The position numbers were made by a program, and so were the translations under genes. From Isoetes taiwanensis (taxonomy: Eukaryota; Streptophyta; Lycopodiopsida; Isoetales; Isoetaceae), in contig JAJEKV010000003.1 in assembly GCA_021234155.1 (NCBI GenBank), positions 20,196,386 through 20,260,385 on the forward strand: a stretch of DNA of 64,000 bases, in the 5' to 3' direction. This document shows, piece by piece, positions 47,659 to 58,868 of this stretch (positions are counted from its first letter, which is position 1; every line of letters begins with the position of its first letter). Under the pieces are notes generated by a model, which was not told where the DNA came from, made no database searches, and saw only the letters and a list, made by a program, of their open reading frames with translations.

Positions 47659-47777
47659 GTGCACTCTAGATGTACGCATTAGAACATCCATTTGAATACA
47701 TCACGAAATCATAGGAAAACCTTAGTGAAAAGCGTACAAAAATACAAAGAAAACCCCCTGTTATTATGCTACATATT
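47659..47777 (+). repeat. 120-bp dispersed repeat, copy b
   Basis: Same direction as copy a at 31913. GTGCACTCTAGA at one end, CCCCCTGTTATTATGC near the other. Confidence 0.75.
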
Positions 47778-48179
47778 ATCTATGATTTTACAATGGTTTT
47801 GCATTGTATATCTTTTGCTTGACAATCAAACATATTCTAAATTGGATCAACGTATGCAAACATCGTGTCGTTTATTTTAGGGTTATGGGAAGGGTTTTGT
47901 TTCTCAAAAGGGGATGCCATTTTTTGGGCTCGTATGAGCTACGACCAGGAAGCATCGCATGAGCTATGGCAGAAATTATTATATTATCTGTTTGTGAAGA
48001 TCATTTTTGGGGGGCTAAGGGAGTTTCGATTTTGTATGCGGGGTTGTCTTCTCATCTATAACCACACTTTGTGATGGTTTGTATTCTTTATACAATAAGG
48101 AGTATGTCATGCGTTAAGTTGAATTTGTATTTATATAGGAAGGGTCATTAATATGCAAAAAATAAGCAATATAATATGA

Positions 48180-48207
48180 CTAGATATGGTGCCCGGCATT
48201 GTTGGGC
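48180..48207 (-). mobile_element. Second Helitron-like 3' terminus
   Basis: On the minus strand: imperfect hairpin GCCCAAC AAT GCCGGGC, seven bases, then CTAG followed by T. Weaker than the one at 42620 but with the same layout and target preference. Confidence 0.35.
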
Positions 48208-48597
48208 TTTAGCAAGTATTTGTCAAGGAATATAAAACCTTCTAGTAATATGAGAAAATAGAGGTTGTCGCGTAATAAGACTTCGGAAGCTTAAAATGTT
48301 ATAATGTGATTGTGAAAGACATGTAAGTAGAGAGATACAATTTCAAGGGATTTTCGAAGCTGTTATGCATTTTATGGTAACTATATTTTGAAGTAAGGGC
48401 TCGCATGAAAACAGACAAAAGCTCCTGGGCTAGCTAGGCTTTTCATTCATCTCAGCAGAATTCTACAATGGTTGAGAGTGGGTAGCTGCACATTTGCAAG
48501 TTACCCACAATAAAAAAATACAGGGAATATCCAGTTATATCATCTGGACCCCAAAAAAATTCTACAGATGTCGGTTAAGTGTACCTGCCAAGAGCTT

Positions 48598-48662
48598 ATC
48601 ACCGGGATTAAAAAACCTGGCCCTTTTGTGTTTTCGAGGAAAAACCCCTAGTGATAAGCCCT
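48598..48662 (-). repeat. LINE A-type hairpin without a visible LINE body
   Basis: Palindrome CTTATCACTAGGGG ... CCCGGTGATAAG (minus-strand sense), with the same inner blocks as the LINE A tail (TTTTTCCTCGAAAAC, TTTTTTAATCCCGG). The stem extends further outward here (TGCCGAGGGC against GCTCTTGGCA). The DNA 5' of it on the minus strand (48663-49140) has no LINE coding sequence, so it may be a non-autonomous relative. Confidence 0.6.
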
Positions 48663-48794
48663 CGGCAAGGGGCTTGGACACAATGTAAGGCTACAAAAAA
48701 ACTCCCACAAAGAAATCCCACGAAGCCTAAAGAAGATGGTGTCGCGCATCCCACTATACCTGCACATCAACAAACTAGAACACAAGGGCAAGAA

Positions 48795-48897
48795 AACAAA
48801 CCTCGAAAAGCGAGGGGTTGGTCACGCGTGCCACACAACAAAAAACAACCTCAAAAAAGCGAGGGGCTGGTCACGCATGCCACGCGACAAAAAACAG
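48795..48897. repeat. 50-bp tandem repeat, two copies
   Basis: The unit AAAGCGAGGGGTTGGTCACG followed by CGTGCCACACAACAAAAAAC-type sequence is repeated once with a few changes. Confidence 0.85.
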
Positions 48898-49416
48898 CAT
48901 TTACAACAATATACACATTAAGGGAAGGTGGGTGGGAGTCAAGGGAACTGCTGAGAGAGGAGAAAATGCCGATGAGAAGTCGATGAAAAACCTGCAAGAA
49001 ACTGAACCCCAGAAAATGCATGCAATGCATGCATGCATGGGAGAGATGCATGCTCGCCCATTCGAGAATACTGATCCGATGGCTCAGATTGATGGCATTG
49101 TAGAAAATGATTGTATTGATTAGTTCGTTCAATTACAATCAAGTGACATTTGCATGGAGCAGTTTTGGGTCATTTGACAATTAAAACATTTGTTTTCCAA
49201 TATCCTTTTTCTTGAATTTGGACACTTATGGCTTGTTACGATGTACATGCAAAAGGAAAATCATCATGTTTGATGCGGTAGGGTGAAATGCTCATGTATT
49301 AAACCATGGTGTCTGCAAGGACAATCAAAACTAGAACTATAAATATTTTTACAGAGATGTCACACACTTTAATCTAATGCTTGCATCTTGTATGAAAGTG
49401 AAGGAGAAGTCTATTA

Positions 49417-50220
49417 GCTCTAATTCCAAGCTTTATTTTGACAACCAAAGTGCTGAAATGACTCTCCAAAGCTGCCTTACTTCTGCATAGTAAAGAAATC
49501 AATACCAAAAATTAGACATGGCCAACAAAAGTATAGGTTGCACGGGTTTAAATATATTGTGATATAATGATAGGGACCTTGGTCTTGCAAGGGTAGCATA
49601 GACCCGAGATTGTAGAAGTCGAAGAATTATACTATATGTGCATTAGCTCTAATTCAGACCTCTAATTTTACACACAGTTGTTGATAACGAGTCTGCTCTC
49701 TTCTGTATATAAAAATAAAACATAAAAAGAAGCCAATACCAAAAATAAAAACATGGGCAATAAAAATATAGGTTGCACAAATTTAAATTTAGTTGTGATA
49801 TAATGAAAGTATTGCAAGAGCAATAAAGACTTAAATGTCTTAGATTTAATGATAAGAGTAATGCAGCACGTTAGTGGATTTGGTACTACCTTCTTGAAAA
49901 TTCCTATGCCATGAAGAAAAGGAACTCTGTGATACAAAAATGCAAGAGTGTCTTACTCCAATTGGGGAGACAAAGCAGTTCCATTGTTTAGTTATTGCAA
50001 AGCTTTAGATTAATGTAAATGTGACTAATAATTTAAAGCATATGCCAAGATCAAGCATCTTACAGGCCTTAAGCTAGCTCCATAAAGCCAATGAAGAAAT
50101 CAAGATTGAGAATGCATGTTGTGCCAAATTAGGCATGTTACAGACCTTAAACTTCCTCCACAAAGCCAGCAAAGCAATCAGGATTGAGAATGAATGTGCA
50201 AGCCTAATCAAGCATTACAC
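49417..50220. repeat. Two sets of imperfect direct repeats
   Basis: Segments near 49417-49575 and 49635-49810 share TTAGCTCTAATTC, CAATACCAAAAAT and TATAGGTTGCACNNNTTTAAAT. Segments near 50050-50130 and 50125-50210 share AAGCATNTTACAG, CTCCANAAAGCCA and ATTGAGAATG. No coding meaning was found. Confidence 0.7.
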
Positions 50221-51422
50221 CATTTACGTAGTTACCTTACCATGAGGCAGTGGGACTTCCTTTGGAAAAAACATGGGGGAGAACAAAAGCTAGGAGGCCT
50301 TTCAGAACATTTACTTAGAACTGGATTCGCAAGGTAGCAAGCATGAATTACCAAATAAGGTACATGCAATTGTGCACATCTACCGAATGAGCAACAACTC
50401 GAAAGTGACTGTAAATATATATAGGGTAGGTATGTTTTAGACAATCGATAGTTAGTGTAAAAGTATAATAGAATAGAATAGAATAATGCAATGGCTACCT
50501 CGTCATGGAAACTCACAACAAATCAAAAAAGTCTGTCTCCCATTGGCCGACTGTTGCCTTTGTGTCTTAAAGTGATTTGTGCCTGTGCGCAACACTACAA
50601 AATCAATCAGTCATAAGACATGTCTCAGTGGGTGACTGTAGCCTTTATGAAAATTTGGCAAATTTTACAACAGGATGTAAACCCATGCAACCTACATGTA
50701 ATGAACTATCTCATGCACTGATTTAGAACTTATTTCTGATGCTTCATAATAGACGTAACTAAACGTAGGGTACAACACATCTGACGTACATGTGATAAAC
50801 TTCTGATGAACTGGATAAGGTTTGGAACTGTATATTTCTCATGCATAAGCATGAATCCTGCCGATACAGTTTAAAATTTCTCCGCTTATGATATCATGAA
50901 TGGCTTCTTGTAACTATCATTCACATCAAAGTACAAACATTAGTGTGTGCACTCTACTAAAAGGTGGTTCCTAGAGTAGCTCAACAACCAAAGTAGAAAG
51001 ATGCAAAATGCAGCTCAAATATTCTAACAATGTTAAAGGGCAAAAGTTCTAACACAATTAAGGGGCCATTGGTAGAGGACCATGTAAACACAGCGTCAAT
51101 ATATAGGATCAAAACATAAGAAGAAATTGCTTTCCTATTCATTGAACTGCTTCAAATAGTGGCAGATAAAGTAAGAGTGAACGCAACTACTCACAATATA
51201 GTCAATCTGCTCATAACAAAATAATCTTATCTTCCATTCTTGCTCTTCGGTTTAACATACCTTCTGCTTTTAAGCTCCTATAAATGGAGATAGAGATGAA
51301 CTAAGAAACACCAACTATCCTTTGCCCATTGTTTCTGTGAAATGTCTGTATGCCCATTATTTTCCAAAGGAATATGAGACTGTAGCTAATGCCCTAACAT
51401 CACCTCTAAGAGAGAATATGTC

Positions 51423-51770
51423 TCACTTGCTTGCAACCATGTCTTTTACCTCAGGATTTCCTGTCGCCTCGTTAGCTCTTTCATAAATAAAAGCTCTGGC
51501 TTGTGCAATGACGGTTGAGAGCTGAAATTCATCCATGGGCTTCTTAGACAACCTGAAATTCCTATGACTAAGAATAAAAGAGAATATGTTCTCACCGCTT
51601 GCAACCATGTCTTTTACCCCAGAATTTCTAGTCACCTCTTTAGCTCTTTCATAAACAAAAGCTCTGGCTTGTGCAATGACGGTTGAGAGCTCAAATTCAT
51701 CCATGGGCTTCTTAGACAACCTGGAATTCCTGTGAGTAAGAATCCATAAAGAGATTAAATAAGCCGGTAA
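51423..51770 (-). CDS. In-frame duplicated exon-like unit, unknown protein
   Basis: The minus strand carries a 168-bp unit twice in tandem. Each encodes RLSKKPMDEFxLSTVIAQAR, then AFxYERAxEx and VKDMVAS. The period is 56 codons and no stop interrupts the two copies. Each unit looks like an exon of about 134 bp: acceptor CACAG or CATAG before GAATT, donor at GTGAG. The 34 bp left between the copies is too short for a normal plant intron. I do not recognise the protein and found no neighbouring exons. It could be part of a real gene or a duplicated gene scrap. Confidence 0.45.
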   Translation of the reverse strand, partial: LPAYLISLWILTHRNSRLSKKPMDEFELSTVIAQARAFVYERAKEVTRNSGVKDMVASGENIFSFILSHRNFRLSKKPMDEFQLSTVIAQARAFIYERANEATGNPEVKDMVASK

Positions 51771-52176
51771 AAAACCTAAGGAGCTGTAACCTGTGACCAT
51801 TCACCTTGCGGTCCATTGCAGGCAACCGTATGCTCGCTTATAAATCTACAGCCTGTAAACCATCCTGCATGCACGACCGTCCAGCGCACAGACCTCGAAT
51901 GCATGCGAGAGAAAGGGGCACTGCAAAATTCTGAAGATCGGCTCAATTGGAATCATACAAATTATATTTTCCTGAATTTTAGAAATCAGAAATTTGTTCT
52001 GACTGCCAAATCCCACGAAACCATAGGGAAATTACCTTACAAAAATTCCAAAAACATTTTCATTCATACCAGAAAAATCCCAAATTAACAATATTGATTG
52101 ATATGGGATAGAGAAAAGTTGGAAACATTAGAAGGTATGGTATGGGTTTTTCCTAGAGAAATTTCATATACGAAGG

Positions 52177-52200
52177 TTTTTTTTTTTTTTTTTTTTTTTC
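52177..52200. repeat. Poly(T) tract
   Basis: More than 20 consecutive T residues. It may be the inverted poly(A) tail of an unidentified retroposed sequence, but nothing on its far side supports that clearly. Confidence 0.8.
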
Positions 52201-52299
52201 TTTTAACCTCAATAACACACATGGTTTATCCACATATATAGAGCTAACACCCTCGGGATCTGTTTCCATATTAAGTTACCCTCATTAAGAATGGCTCAC

Positions 52300-52895
52300 A
52301 AGTTCAATTTGAAAATGGAAGAAGCTTAAAAAGAAAGATTTACAAGGTTGGTGCAGCTAGAAGAACATAGATATAAAGCTAGGCCTTCATTATGCTCAAG
52401 AAAGTCAAGGATGCGGCAGTCTTCAAAGCTGCACATACATTTCAAGGCACACTCAAGAATGGTGAAAGCATAGAGTTGACTTGGAGATGGTAGTGTGCTA
52501 TCTTAACCTATTCTAGGACACTAGTATTCCAAAGCTTGTTGAGGAACCAAGTCACAAGGTGTTGTCATAGTATCTTCTTCAATTTTTACCTGTATGCACT
52601 TGTGCTCTTACACACTCCATTGAGAGAACCATTGAGCTCGCCTCTTCTTTCAGTAGGCCTTGAGGTGCTATGGACCCATGGCTACTATAGGTTCTCAAAT
52701 GAAACAAGGCCAAAGAGGATTCTGCTGCCAAGTTTGATAGCATATGGGAAGGACCAGTTGAAGTGCTGAGACCAACAATTAAGGATTCTTATTGGTTGAA
52801 GACTGTTATTGAGGATAGAGAGCAGCCAAATCCTATAAACATTCTGTATTTTAAAAGGTATCAGAAGCAACACATCACTTTGAGCTTATTTGAAT
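52300..52895 (+). mobile_element. Ty3/gypsy integrase tail fragment, split by a LINE scrap
   Basis: Two pieces, 52300-52497 (KKVKDAAVFKAAHTFQGTLK) and 52692-52895 (SIWEGPVEVLRPTIKDSYWL, NPINILYFKRYQKQH), match the integrase tail of the element at 20.1-20.4 kb. Between them lies a LINE A scrap. Only this terminal part of an element is present. It is an old broken fragment. Confidence 0.7.
52500..52690 (-). mobile_element. LINE family A scrap inside a gypsy fragment
   Basis: DNA words such as ATTCCAAAGCTTGTTGAGGA and CCATTGAGCTCGCCTCTTCT parallel 3125-3300 of LINE A copy 1 in the same orientation. It lacks the 3' hairpin, so it arrived as a fragment or was cut later. Confidence 0.6.
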
Positions 52896-52984
52896 AGAAT
52901 AAGATTAGATTATACAAGTAGGATGCATTAGAGTAGTTATTAAGTTGTTGCATATACAAAACTAAGTTTGGCCCCATCAGGCAC

Positions 52985-53885
52985 ACATGTTCAAGTTTTT
53001 AATGGAATCAGTTCTTTTATATGAAGTGGAGGTATGGGGATTGATGATATCCCTTGCCACTTGGGAAGAGTTGGAACGGATCCAGAAAGCCTTTCTGATT
53101 CAAGCTCTTGGAGTCAACTCTATGGTTTTGTACCAATTCTCCTTCAAGAAACAGGATTCTTACCTCTACAGTGTACTGCTTTGAAAAGACACATACTCTA
53201 CTATCAGAAGGTGATGAATCTGGGAGGCACCCAAGTTCTTAATCTAGCATACATACTGGCCGTGGGTCTACATTATCTTTAAGTCTATTGGAAAGAGAAA
53301 CAGACAAGTTGGTTCTCTAGATGGATGTCCAAGAGCAGGGATGTGTATAAGTGCAGAATAATGAAGATCACACTAGCTTGAAATAGTATCTCAATACATG
53401 TTTCTTGGAATGTCAGTGCTTTGAAAAATGTCAAACTACAGAAGTTAGATTAATCCCATACTTGCATGTGGCCCACATTACGTTCATCCATACTAGTGCA
53501 CGCCACTCCACAATAAAAACAAGCAGATGGAATCGTGAGGAACGCCAAACCAGGATATGTGAATGTTGACCAATGGGCCATTGAAGATGAATGCCACACT
53601 TTTCAGATTTGCCCGATGTCTGCGACCATTCAAGCATGAAGTTGTGGCCTGATTATGGCTAATTAGTCGTTACATTTGCTCTTGCAGATGAACCTGCAGC
53701 AATGGCATTATCATCCTGCATCCTAGAGGTCCTTGACAAGCAAGATGAAATAGGTCAAGCATCATCACATTCATATGTACAGGTGTATGGGTGTACATTT
53801 TCTTAGCGGGTCTATTACTGTTAAGGTTTAGCCCTCAAAAACCCTTTGGGGCACGGATTTTAGATCTTAGGCAGTAATGGGCTTG
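52985..53885 (+). mobile_element. LINE family A, 3' half
   Basis: The plus strand reads MESVLLYEVEVWGLMISLAT, WEELERIQKAFLIQALGV, then degraded sequence with ECHTFQICP and a C-terminal region matching 13.0-13.3 kb. It ends with the family hairpin (53815-53885, CTATTACTG to CAGTAATGG). The body carries several stops and shifts. 5'-truncated. Confidence 0.75.
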
Positions 53886-54600
53886 TTATGCTCTCTTTTT
53901 ATCTTGGGTCTAATAGCTTTTTTGGTCTTCGTGGAGATAAATGTCAATTCATTTTTTATATTTTGGCAGGATCCTCAAAATGTAGACTAGATTTCAGCCT
54001 ATGGATCAACAAGATGAATTGTAACCCCTATTAATGGGCCACCTCCAGATCAGTAGGCTGATCATTCGAGGAGAAACCACTAAAATGCCCCTTAATTTGA
54101 TCGAATAACCAAAATGCCCCCAAAGTTTCAAAATTATCAGAAAGCTCTTGGTTAAAAAAATATTGTAGTTCGCATAGCACAATCACACACACTTTTTATA
54201 TCGATAAAAAAAACCCCTATTATTTTCAAGAATTTTTCGATGCCTCTTTTCTTTTTGATGGACAAAAATATTTGTTGTTGCATCATCTCTGATGCTTCTT
54301 TTAATTGACTTAGAGATGATCATTGACAATCTTCTCCTTGTTTTAGAATTTCTATTGTGCAGTTAACTAAAGCGAAGAGAACCAACAGAAAAATCTGAAA
54401 TTTGGTCTCTGTATGACTCGGTCACTTCAACATTTTCAATTTTGGAGTTGTGATATGGTCTTTCGGTGACAAACTGTTTCATGCAATCGACTGTGACAAC
54501 TTATAAGGTTTTTCCATAATTACATAAGTCTTCTAGAACATTTATCAACTCACAAGTTCTTATTGGAAAGTAGAAAAAAAAAATTGAGACATAAATTTCA

Positions 54601-55714
54601 TATGTGCCCATAGATTTTGTTGAGCAGGAGATTTTTGATAATTTTTGAAACTTTACGATCATTTTATTCATTAGCCCAAATTGTAGGAGCATTTTGGTAG
54701 TTTTCCTATCATTTTATCAAGAAAATTGCGAGTCTGGGCAAAATTTATTTGAAAATCTTGGAGGTTGTGAAGAAATTTGGTTGTCAATGCTCAATTGAAT
54801 GACGATGAGGGTGTCTTTGTCATTGTTTCAATCATGTAGACCCCACATAGCTATAAGCAGGGCTAAAAGGCATAAATTACAAAAAGTTGAATCAAGTGGC
54901 CCATCAATTATGCTTATTAAAGCAATGGAACTGCATCATGGTTTCCTAGTCTACAACAAACCTGCATCGCAGTTTCTCGGAGCTTTGGATCCTCCTTGCA
55001 GTTTTCTATATCCATATTTACTGCAAGGTCAAGTATCAAATGTTGCATTGGTTTTATATCGGAAACAACTGTCCTCGGAATTGTGTTTAATTAAACCCTT
55101 CATTAATCGTGTGCTATCTCACAACTTAGATTACATAAGTGGGTTACTAAAGAGAATTGTTCGCGTCACAAGTGAGTCAGGAAAAAGTAATGTTCGTGCC
55201 AGCCAAGTATCTCTAACTAAAGATGAAGAAGGTTTCATTATACTTCCGTGAGTATTAATGGTTTTCAACGGTTTGGATCCAAATTTTTCTTCTTCTGATT
55301 CACTGGAATAAACTTTGAGATGTTTTTTGCATATAAATATAATATTCAAATATGAGACCAATTACATCTTCAAACAGCTAAGATGTTTGGTTCTGGGTAA
55401 CTTACCATGTAAAGAGCATGAAATTTTACTACTAAAAATAACCATTTTTCTTGGTACTTTTGGTAGGAATAGAAGGGCAGTATGTAGCTAGTAGGCTGGG
55501 TTAGGAAACTTGCTTATTATGCCCAAAAAAATTCCCAATCAAGTCTAAGACGCCAATTAAATAGAAAATAATATATAGAAAATAGCTGTTTTTGTTAGGG
55601 GTAGGGAACATTACGCGGGGTAAGGGGCCCAGTGAATAGCTTTTGATGTCTTGTTAATCTGTTAATTTGATGTCTTGTTTATCTGTTGTGACTTCGTATT
55701 TGACTCCACATTTT
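54601..55714 (+). repeat. Tandem segmental duplication, first copy
   Basis: About 1.1 kb that recurs as 55806-56295 plus 58865-59369. It includes an open stretch of 150 residues (54799-55251: HHGFLVYNKPASQFLGALDP, IVRVTSESGKSNVRASQV) that matches no family I know. The open frame is not preserved in the second copy, which argues against a selected gene. Confidence 0.85.
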
Positions 55715-55805
55715 GCTAGACATTTCACTGCACATTACAAACACACAAGAAATTATAAAAAATAAACTGGGTATGAAACCCAGTAAAATCCCCCCCCTCC
55801 CCCCC

Positions 55806-56295
55806 AATATGTGCCCATAGATTTTGTTGAGTAGGAGATTTTTGATAATTTTTGAAACTTTACGATCATTTTATTCATTAGCCCAAATCGTAGAAGCACT
55901 TTGGTAGTTTTCCCATCACTTTATCAAGAAAATTGTGAGTCTGGGCAAAATTTATTTGAAAATCGTGGAGGTTGTGAAGAAATTTGGGTATCAATGCTCA
56001 ACTGAATGACAATGAGGGTGTCTTTGTCATTGTTTCAATCATGTAGACCCCACATAGCTATAAGCAGGGCTAACGGCTAAAAAAGGCATAAATTACAAAA
56101 AGTTGAATGAAGAGGCCCATCAATTACGCTTATTAAAGCAATGGAACTGCATCATGGTTTCCTAGTCTACAACAAACTTGCATCGCAGTTTCTTGGAGCT
56201 TCGGCATTGGTTTTATATCGGAAACAACTGTCCTCGGAATTGTTTTTAACTAAACCCTTCATTAATTGTGTGCTATCTCAAAACTTAGATTACAC
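55806..56295 (+). repeat. Segmental duplication, second copy, left part
   Basis: Matches 54601-55134, apart from a deletion of about 60 bp. Similarity stops at TTAGATTACA, where foreign DNA begins. It resumes at 58865. Confidence 0.85.
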
Positions 56296-56300
56296 TCCTA

Positions 56301-56420
56301 CATATGTAGCATAATAACAGGGGGTTTCTTTTGTATTTTTGTACTTTTTTGCCTAAGGTTTTTATATGATTTCATGGATGTATTTGATGAGCCATACTAA
56401 TTGGTATATCTAGAGTGCAC
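56301..56420 (-). repeat. 120-bp dispersed repeat, copy c
   Basis: Inverted copy: starts ATATGTAGCATAATAACAGG and ends ATCTAGAGTGCAC. It marks the left end of the composite insert. Confidence 0.75.
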
Positions 56421-56889
56421 ATACGCTTGAACTAATTTTGATGCCTATATCCAATGGTTTAGATCCATATATCATATATTTCGTTATTATATTGTATTTT
56501 TCTTATTTTATCACATTCTGCTAGACATGCAAGGCTCGAGATAACCCATTTTAGGGTTATGTATTGGGAGCTTATATGTTGGGTTGCGTGATGCAGGTAG
56601 ACAGGCCTCAGCATCAACATGGTAAAAAAGACGTTAAATCCATGGTAACATCAACCGAAATCTCTATCCCTGTTGATTTGAAGCGTCATCAATTTGCCTT
56701 TTGCTTCTATTGCACCGTGCAATCCATTTCTGTGAGTCCGTCAGTTCTTGGTAAAGCTTTTATTTGGTTGGAGGGGCAGTTATGGGCCTAATTTGCTTCG
56801 TGGTTTTGTCGGGTTAGTTCTTGCATTAGGGCTCTGCGTTTTGTGGCTTCAATGACACCAAGTCTGGTTGCTTCAATGACACCAAAGTC

Positions 56890-57480
56890 TGGCTGCTTTT
56901 GGCAATTCCGGCCAAATATCCCCCATAAAGGCATTGGCTGCAGGAGATGGATTCACCTATGGATTGAAGCTGCAAGATGGTACGTCTTACATCTGGGGAA
57001 GCAACTGGAAAGGTTATGCCAAAATTTGGGCAAATGATCCCCAGTCTCAGTACTCTGCCATATTCGCAGGCCGTTACCATGTCTGTGGCATAGAACTGAT
57101 CACAAATAAATCCTTGTGTTGGGGTATGAATGATGCCCATCAGTGTGATGTTCCTGCCAATTATACCTTCTCCTCGCTAGCACTGGGAGATAATCATACC
57201 TGCGGCCTTCGGACTGACAGCCATGAAGTCGTCTGCTGGGGAGATAACACTTATGGCCAGTGCAACCCTGCCAGTGGAGTTCCTTTCTTTGATCACTGCA
57301 GCAGACTCCTACACTTGTGGTGTCAGGAACGATCAACAAAGTATCATATGTTGGGGTAATTATGCTGGTGATGCTAACCATTCAGTTTGTAGTGCAGGCA
57401 TATGTCAAGGATCTTGCAAGCATGATGAATATTACTTAGCAGGTAAGTGCCCTAGAGAAACTGTGAAAATTTGCTTGGAC
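56890..57480 (+). pseudogene. CRINKLY4/RCC1-like receptor fragment
   Basis: Translation gives AFGNSGQISPIKALAAGDGF, TYGLKLQDGTSYIWGSN, FAGRYHVCGIEL, SLCWGMNDAHQCDVP, LALGDNHTCGLRTDSHEVVC, WGDNTYGQCNPASG, then in a shifted frame ITAADSYTCGVRNDQQSIIC and WGNYAGDA. Repeats of the GxxHxCGL...CWG type form the extracellular propeller of CR4-family receptor kinases. That family signals at the plant cell surface. Only about 190 residues remain, with one frameshift near 57285 and no kinase. A possible leader (MGLICFVVLSG) near 56780 is interrupted by stops. Confidence 0.7.
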
Positions 57481-57757
57481 TACTCATCCTAGAGAATCTG
57501 AAAACATTTCCTTGGACTTTTCAGTTGTAATTACCAACAGGGGGAATTCTCAGTTGCAGATTTGCTGTAAATACGGTCAGTATATGCAAAAAAAATATAT
57601 TCATTTGTTTCTCTTTCTCAACGCAATAATATACATCACACGTGGTAACCTACATGTGGATGTGCTTCATCGATGAAGCATTTGCCACATTTGCCACAGT
57701 AAGTGTTTGCCATGGGACTAAATAGAGAACTTCAAATTTTAGTGCTGGATATTTCAA

Positions 57758-57997
57758 GAACTGCTGGATAATGGCAAAAAAGTTATTGTCTTTACTTATA
57801 CTGTAATGATTACAGGGTATTGCAAGGCGAGGCAATTTGGCAAAGCTGACCAGCTGCTTGAAGACATGGCAGCTGTTGGTTGTGTCCCTAATGTAGTGAC
57901 TTACACTTCTTACTTGAGTGGCCTTTGTGCTGCAAATCGAATTGACAAAGCTATTGAGCTGATGAAAGTAATGGCCAGGCATGGTTGTTTGCTATAG
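57758..57997 (+). pseudogene. P-class PPR fragment
   Basis: About 80 residues: LLDNGKKVIVFTYTVMITGY, CKARQFGKADQLLEDMAAVG, CVPNVVTYTSYLSGLCAANR, IDKAIELMKVMARHGC. Two or so classic P-type PPR motifs, ending in a stop shortly after. The protein normally has ten or more. It is not related to the PLS-type PPR at 16-29 kb. Part of the composite insert. Confidence 0.85.
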
Positions 57998-58377
57998 CCA
58001 TGTATGTGAACAATCAAATAGTAGGTATGCAATTTATGGTCTGCTGCCTCAATTTAAGCTACTATATTGTGAGGCCTGGTGGATTGAACAATAAGGAAGG
58101 TGGCCAGTAACCTTTTACCATAGAGCCAGTGTGCCACCACAACACACACAGTCGTTTATTGTTGCGTGGAAATGCTGTTCTGCATCATTATTATTTACCT
58201 TGGTTTCTTCAAAGTCCTACTACAGCAAAGATTTCTATGAGATATGTTTTTTCACATTCTATTGCTTGTTGAGCAAGAAGTTATATATATGGTGTTTGAA
58301 CTTGTAATAGTGCTGAATGGATGTTTCTTCATTTCTCAATGTTAGGTGGAAGATTTTTCCATTTTCTTTCTGCTTTA

Positions 58378-58868
58378 GTTAGGGCCCGAAGGGCCCAAAA
58401 AATCAGGGCAGACCACGTCTCAAATTCTAACTAGGTTTAGTTTTTGGAGTATTTTATTTGCTAGATTAGATCCTAGCAAGTATTTTGTAAAAATTTTTTA
58501 ATATAACAATCAACACACAACTACCATTAACATTATTAACATAAACCATTGCATTTGACACATTTAAATTAAAATCCCCCTTAAACCCCCTTTGGTTTGG
58601 GTGCATATTCACACGAGGGGTTACGTAGGGCAGCGAGAGCTGTCGGATGGGCATATTTGCCCTTTATTCCAAGATCTGGACCGTACATAGCGATCCTCGT
58701 TTGTGGGGTATGCATGTACAAGCTTTTGTATACTGTATATTAAGATTTGTAAAATACTATAATAATGTTAATGGTAATAATGTTAATGGTAGTTGTGTGT
58801 TGATTGTTATATTAATAATGTTAATGGTAGTTGTGTGTTGATTGTTAATAATGTTAATGGTAGTTGTG
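58378..58868 (+). repeat. Foldback element, copy 4
   Basis: Starts GTTAGGGCCCGAAGGGCCC, then about 110 bp of extra outer sequence, the inner arm (CCCCTTTGGTTTGGGTGC) and the core in the same direction as copy 3. The second inner arm is missing. Instead the outer-arm word TAATGTTAATGGTAGTTGTG is repeated about three times (58762-58868). Confidence 0.82.

Larger units (their letters stand above)
56296..58864. mobile_element. Composite insert carrying host gene fragments
   Basis: About 2.57 kb absent from the first copy of the surrounding duplication. From left: an inverted 120-bp dispersed repeat, a CR4/RCC1-like gene fragment, a P-class PPR fragment, and foldback copy 4 forming the right edge. 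Against the first copy, only about three bases are lost at the junction, and I see no clear target duplication. Capture of unrelated gene pieces resembles Helitrons or Pack-type DNA transposons. The agent is not identified. Confidence 0.65.

Noticed and set aside
47385-47695. Repeat-containing ORFs on both strands near 47.5 kb as a repeat protein
   Set aside because: The 57-bp unit is a multiple of three, so any frame stays open. No other coding evidence exists.
54799-55251. A 150-residue open frame as a real gene
   Set aside because: It lies within a duplicated segment and its frame is not kept in the second copy. No family motif was recognised, so it is described only as part of the repeat.
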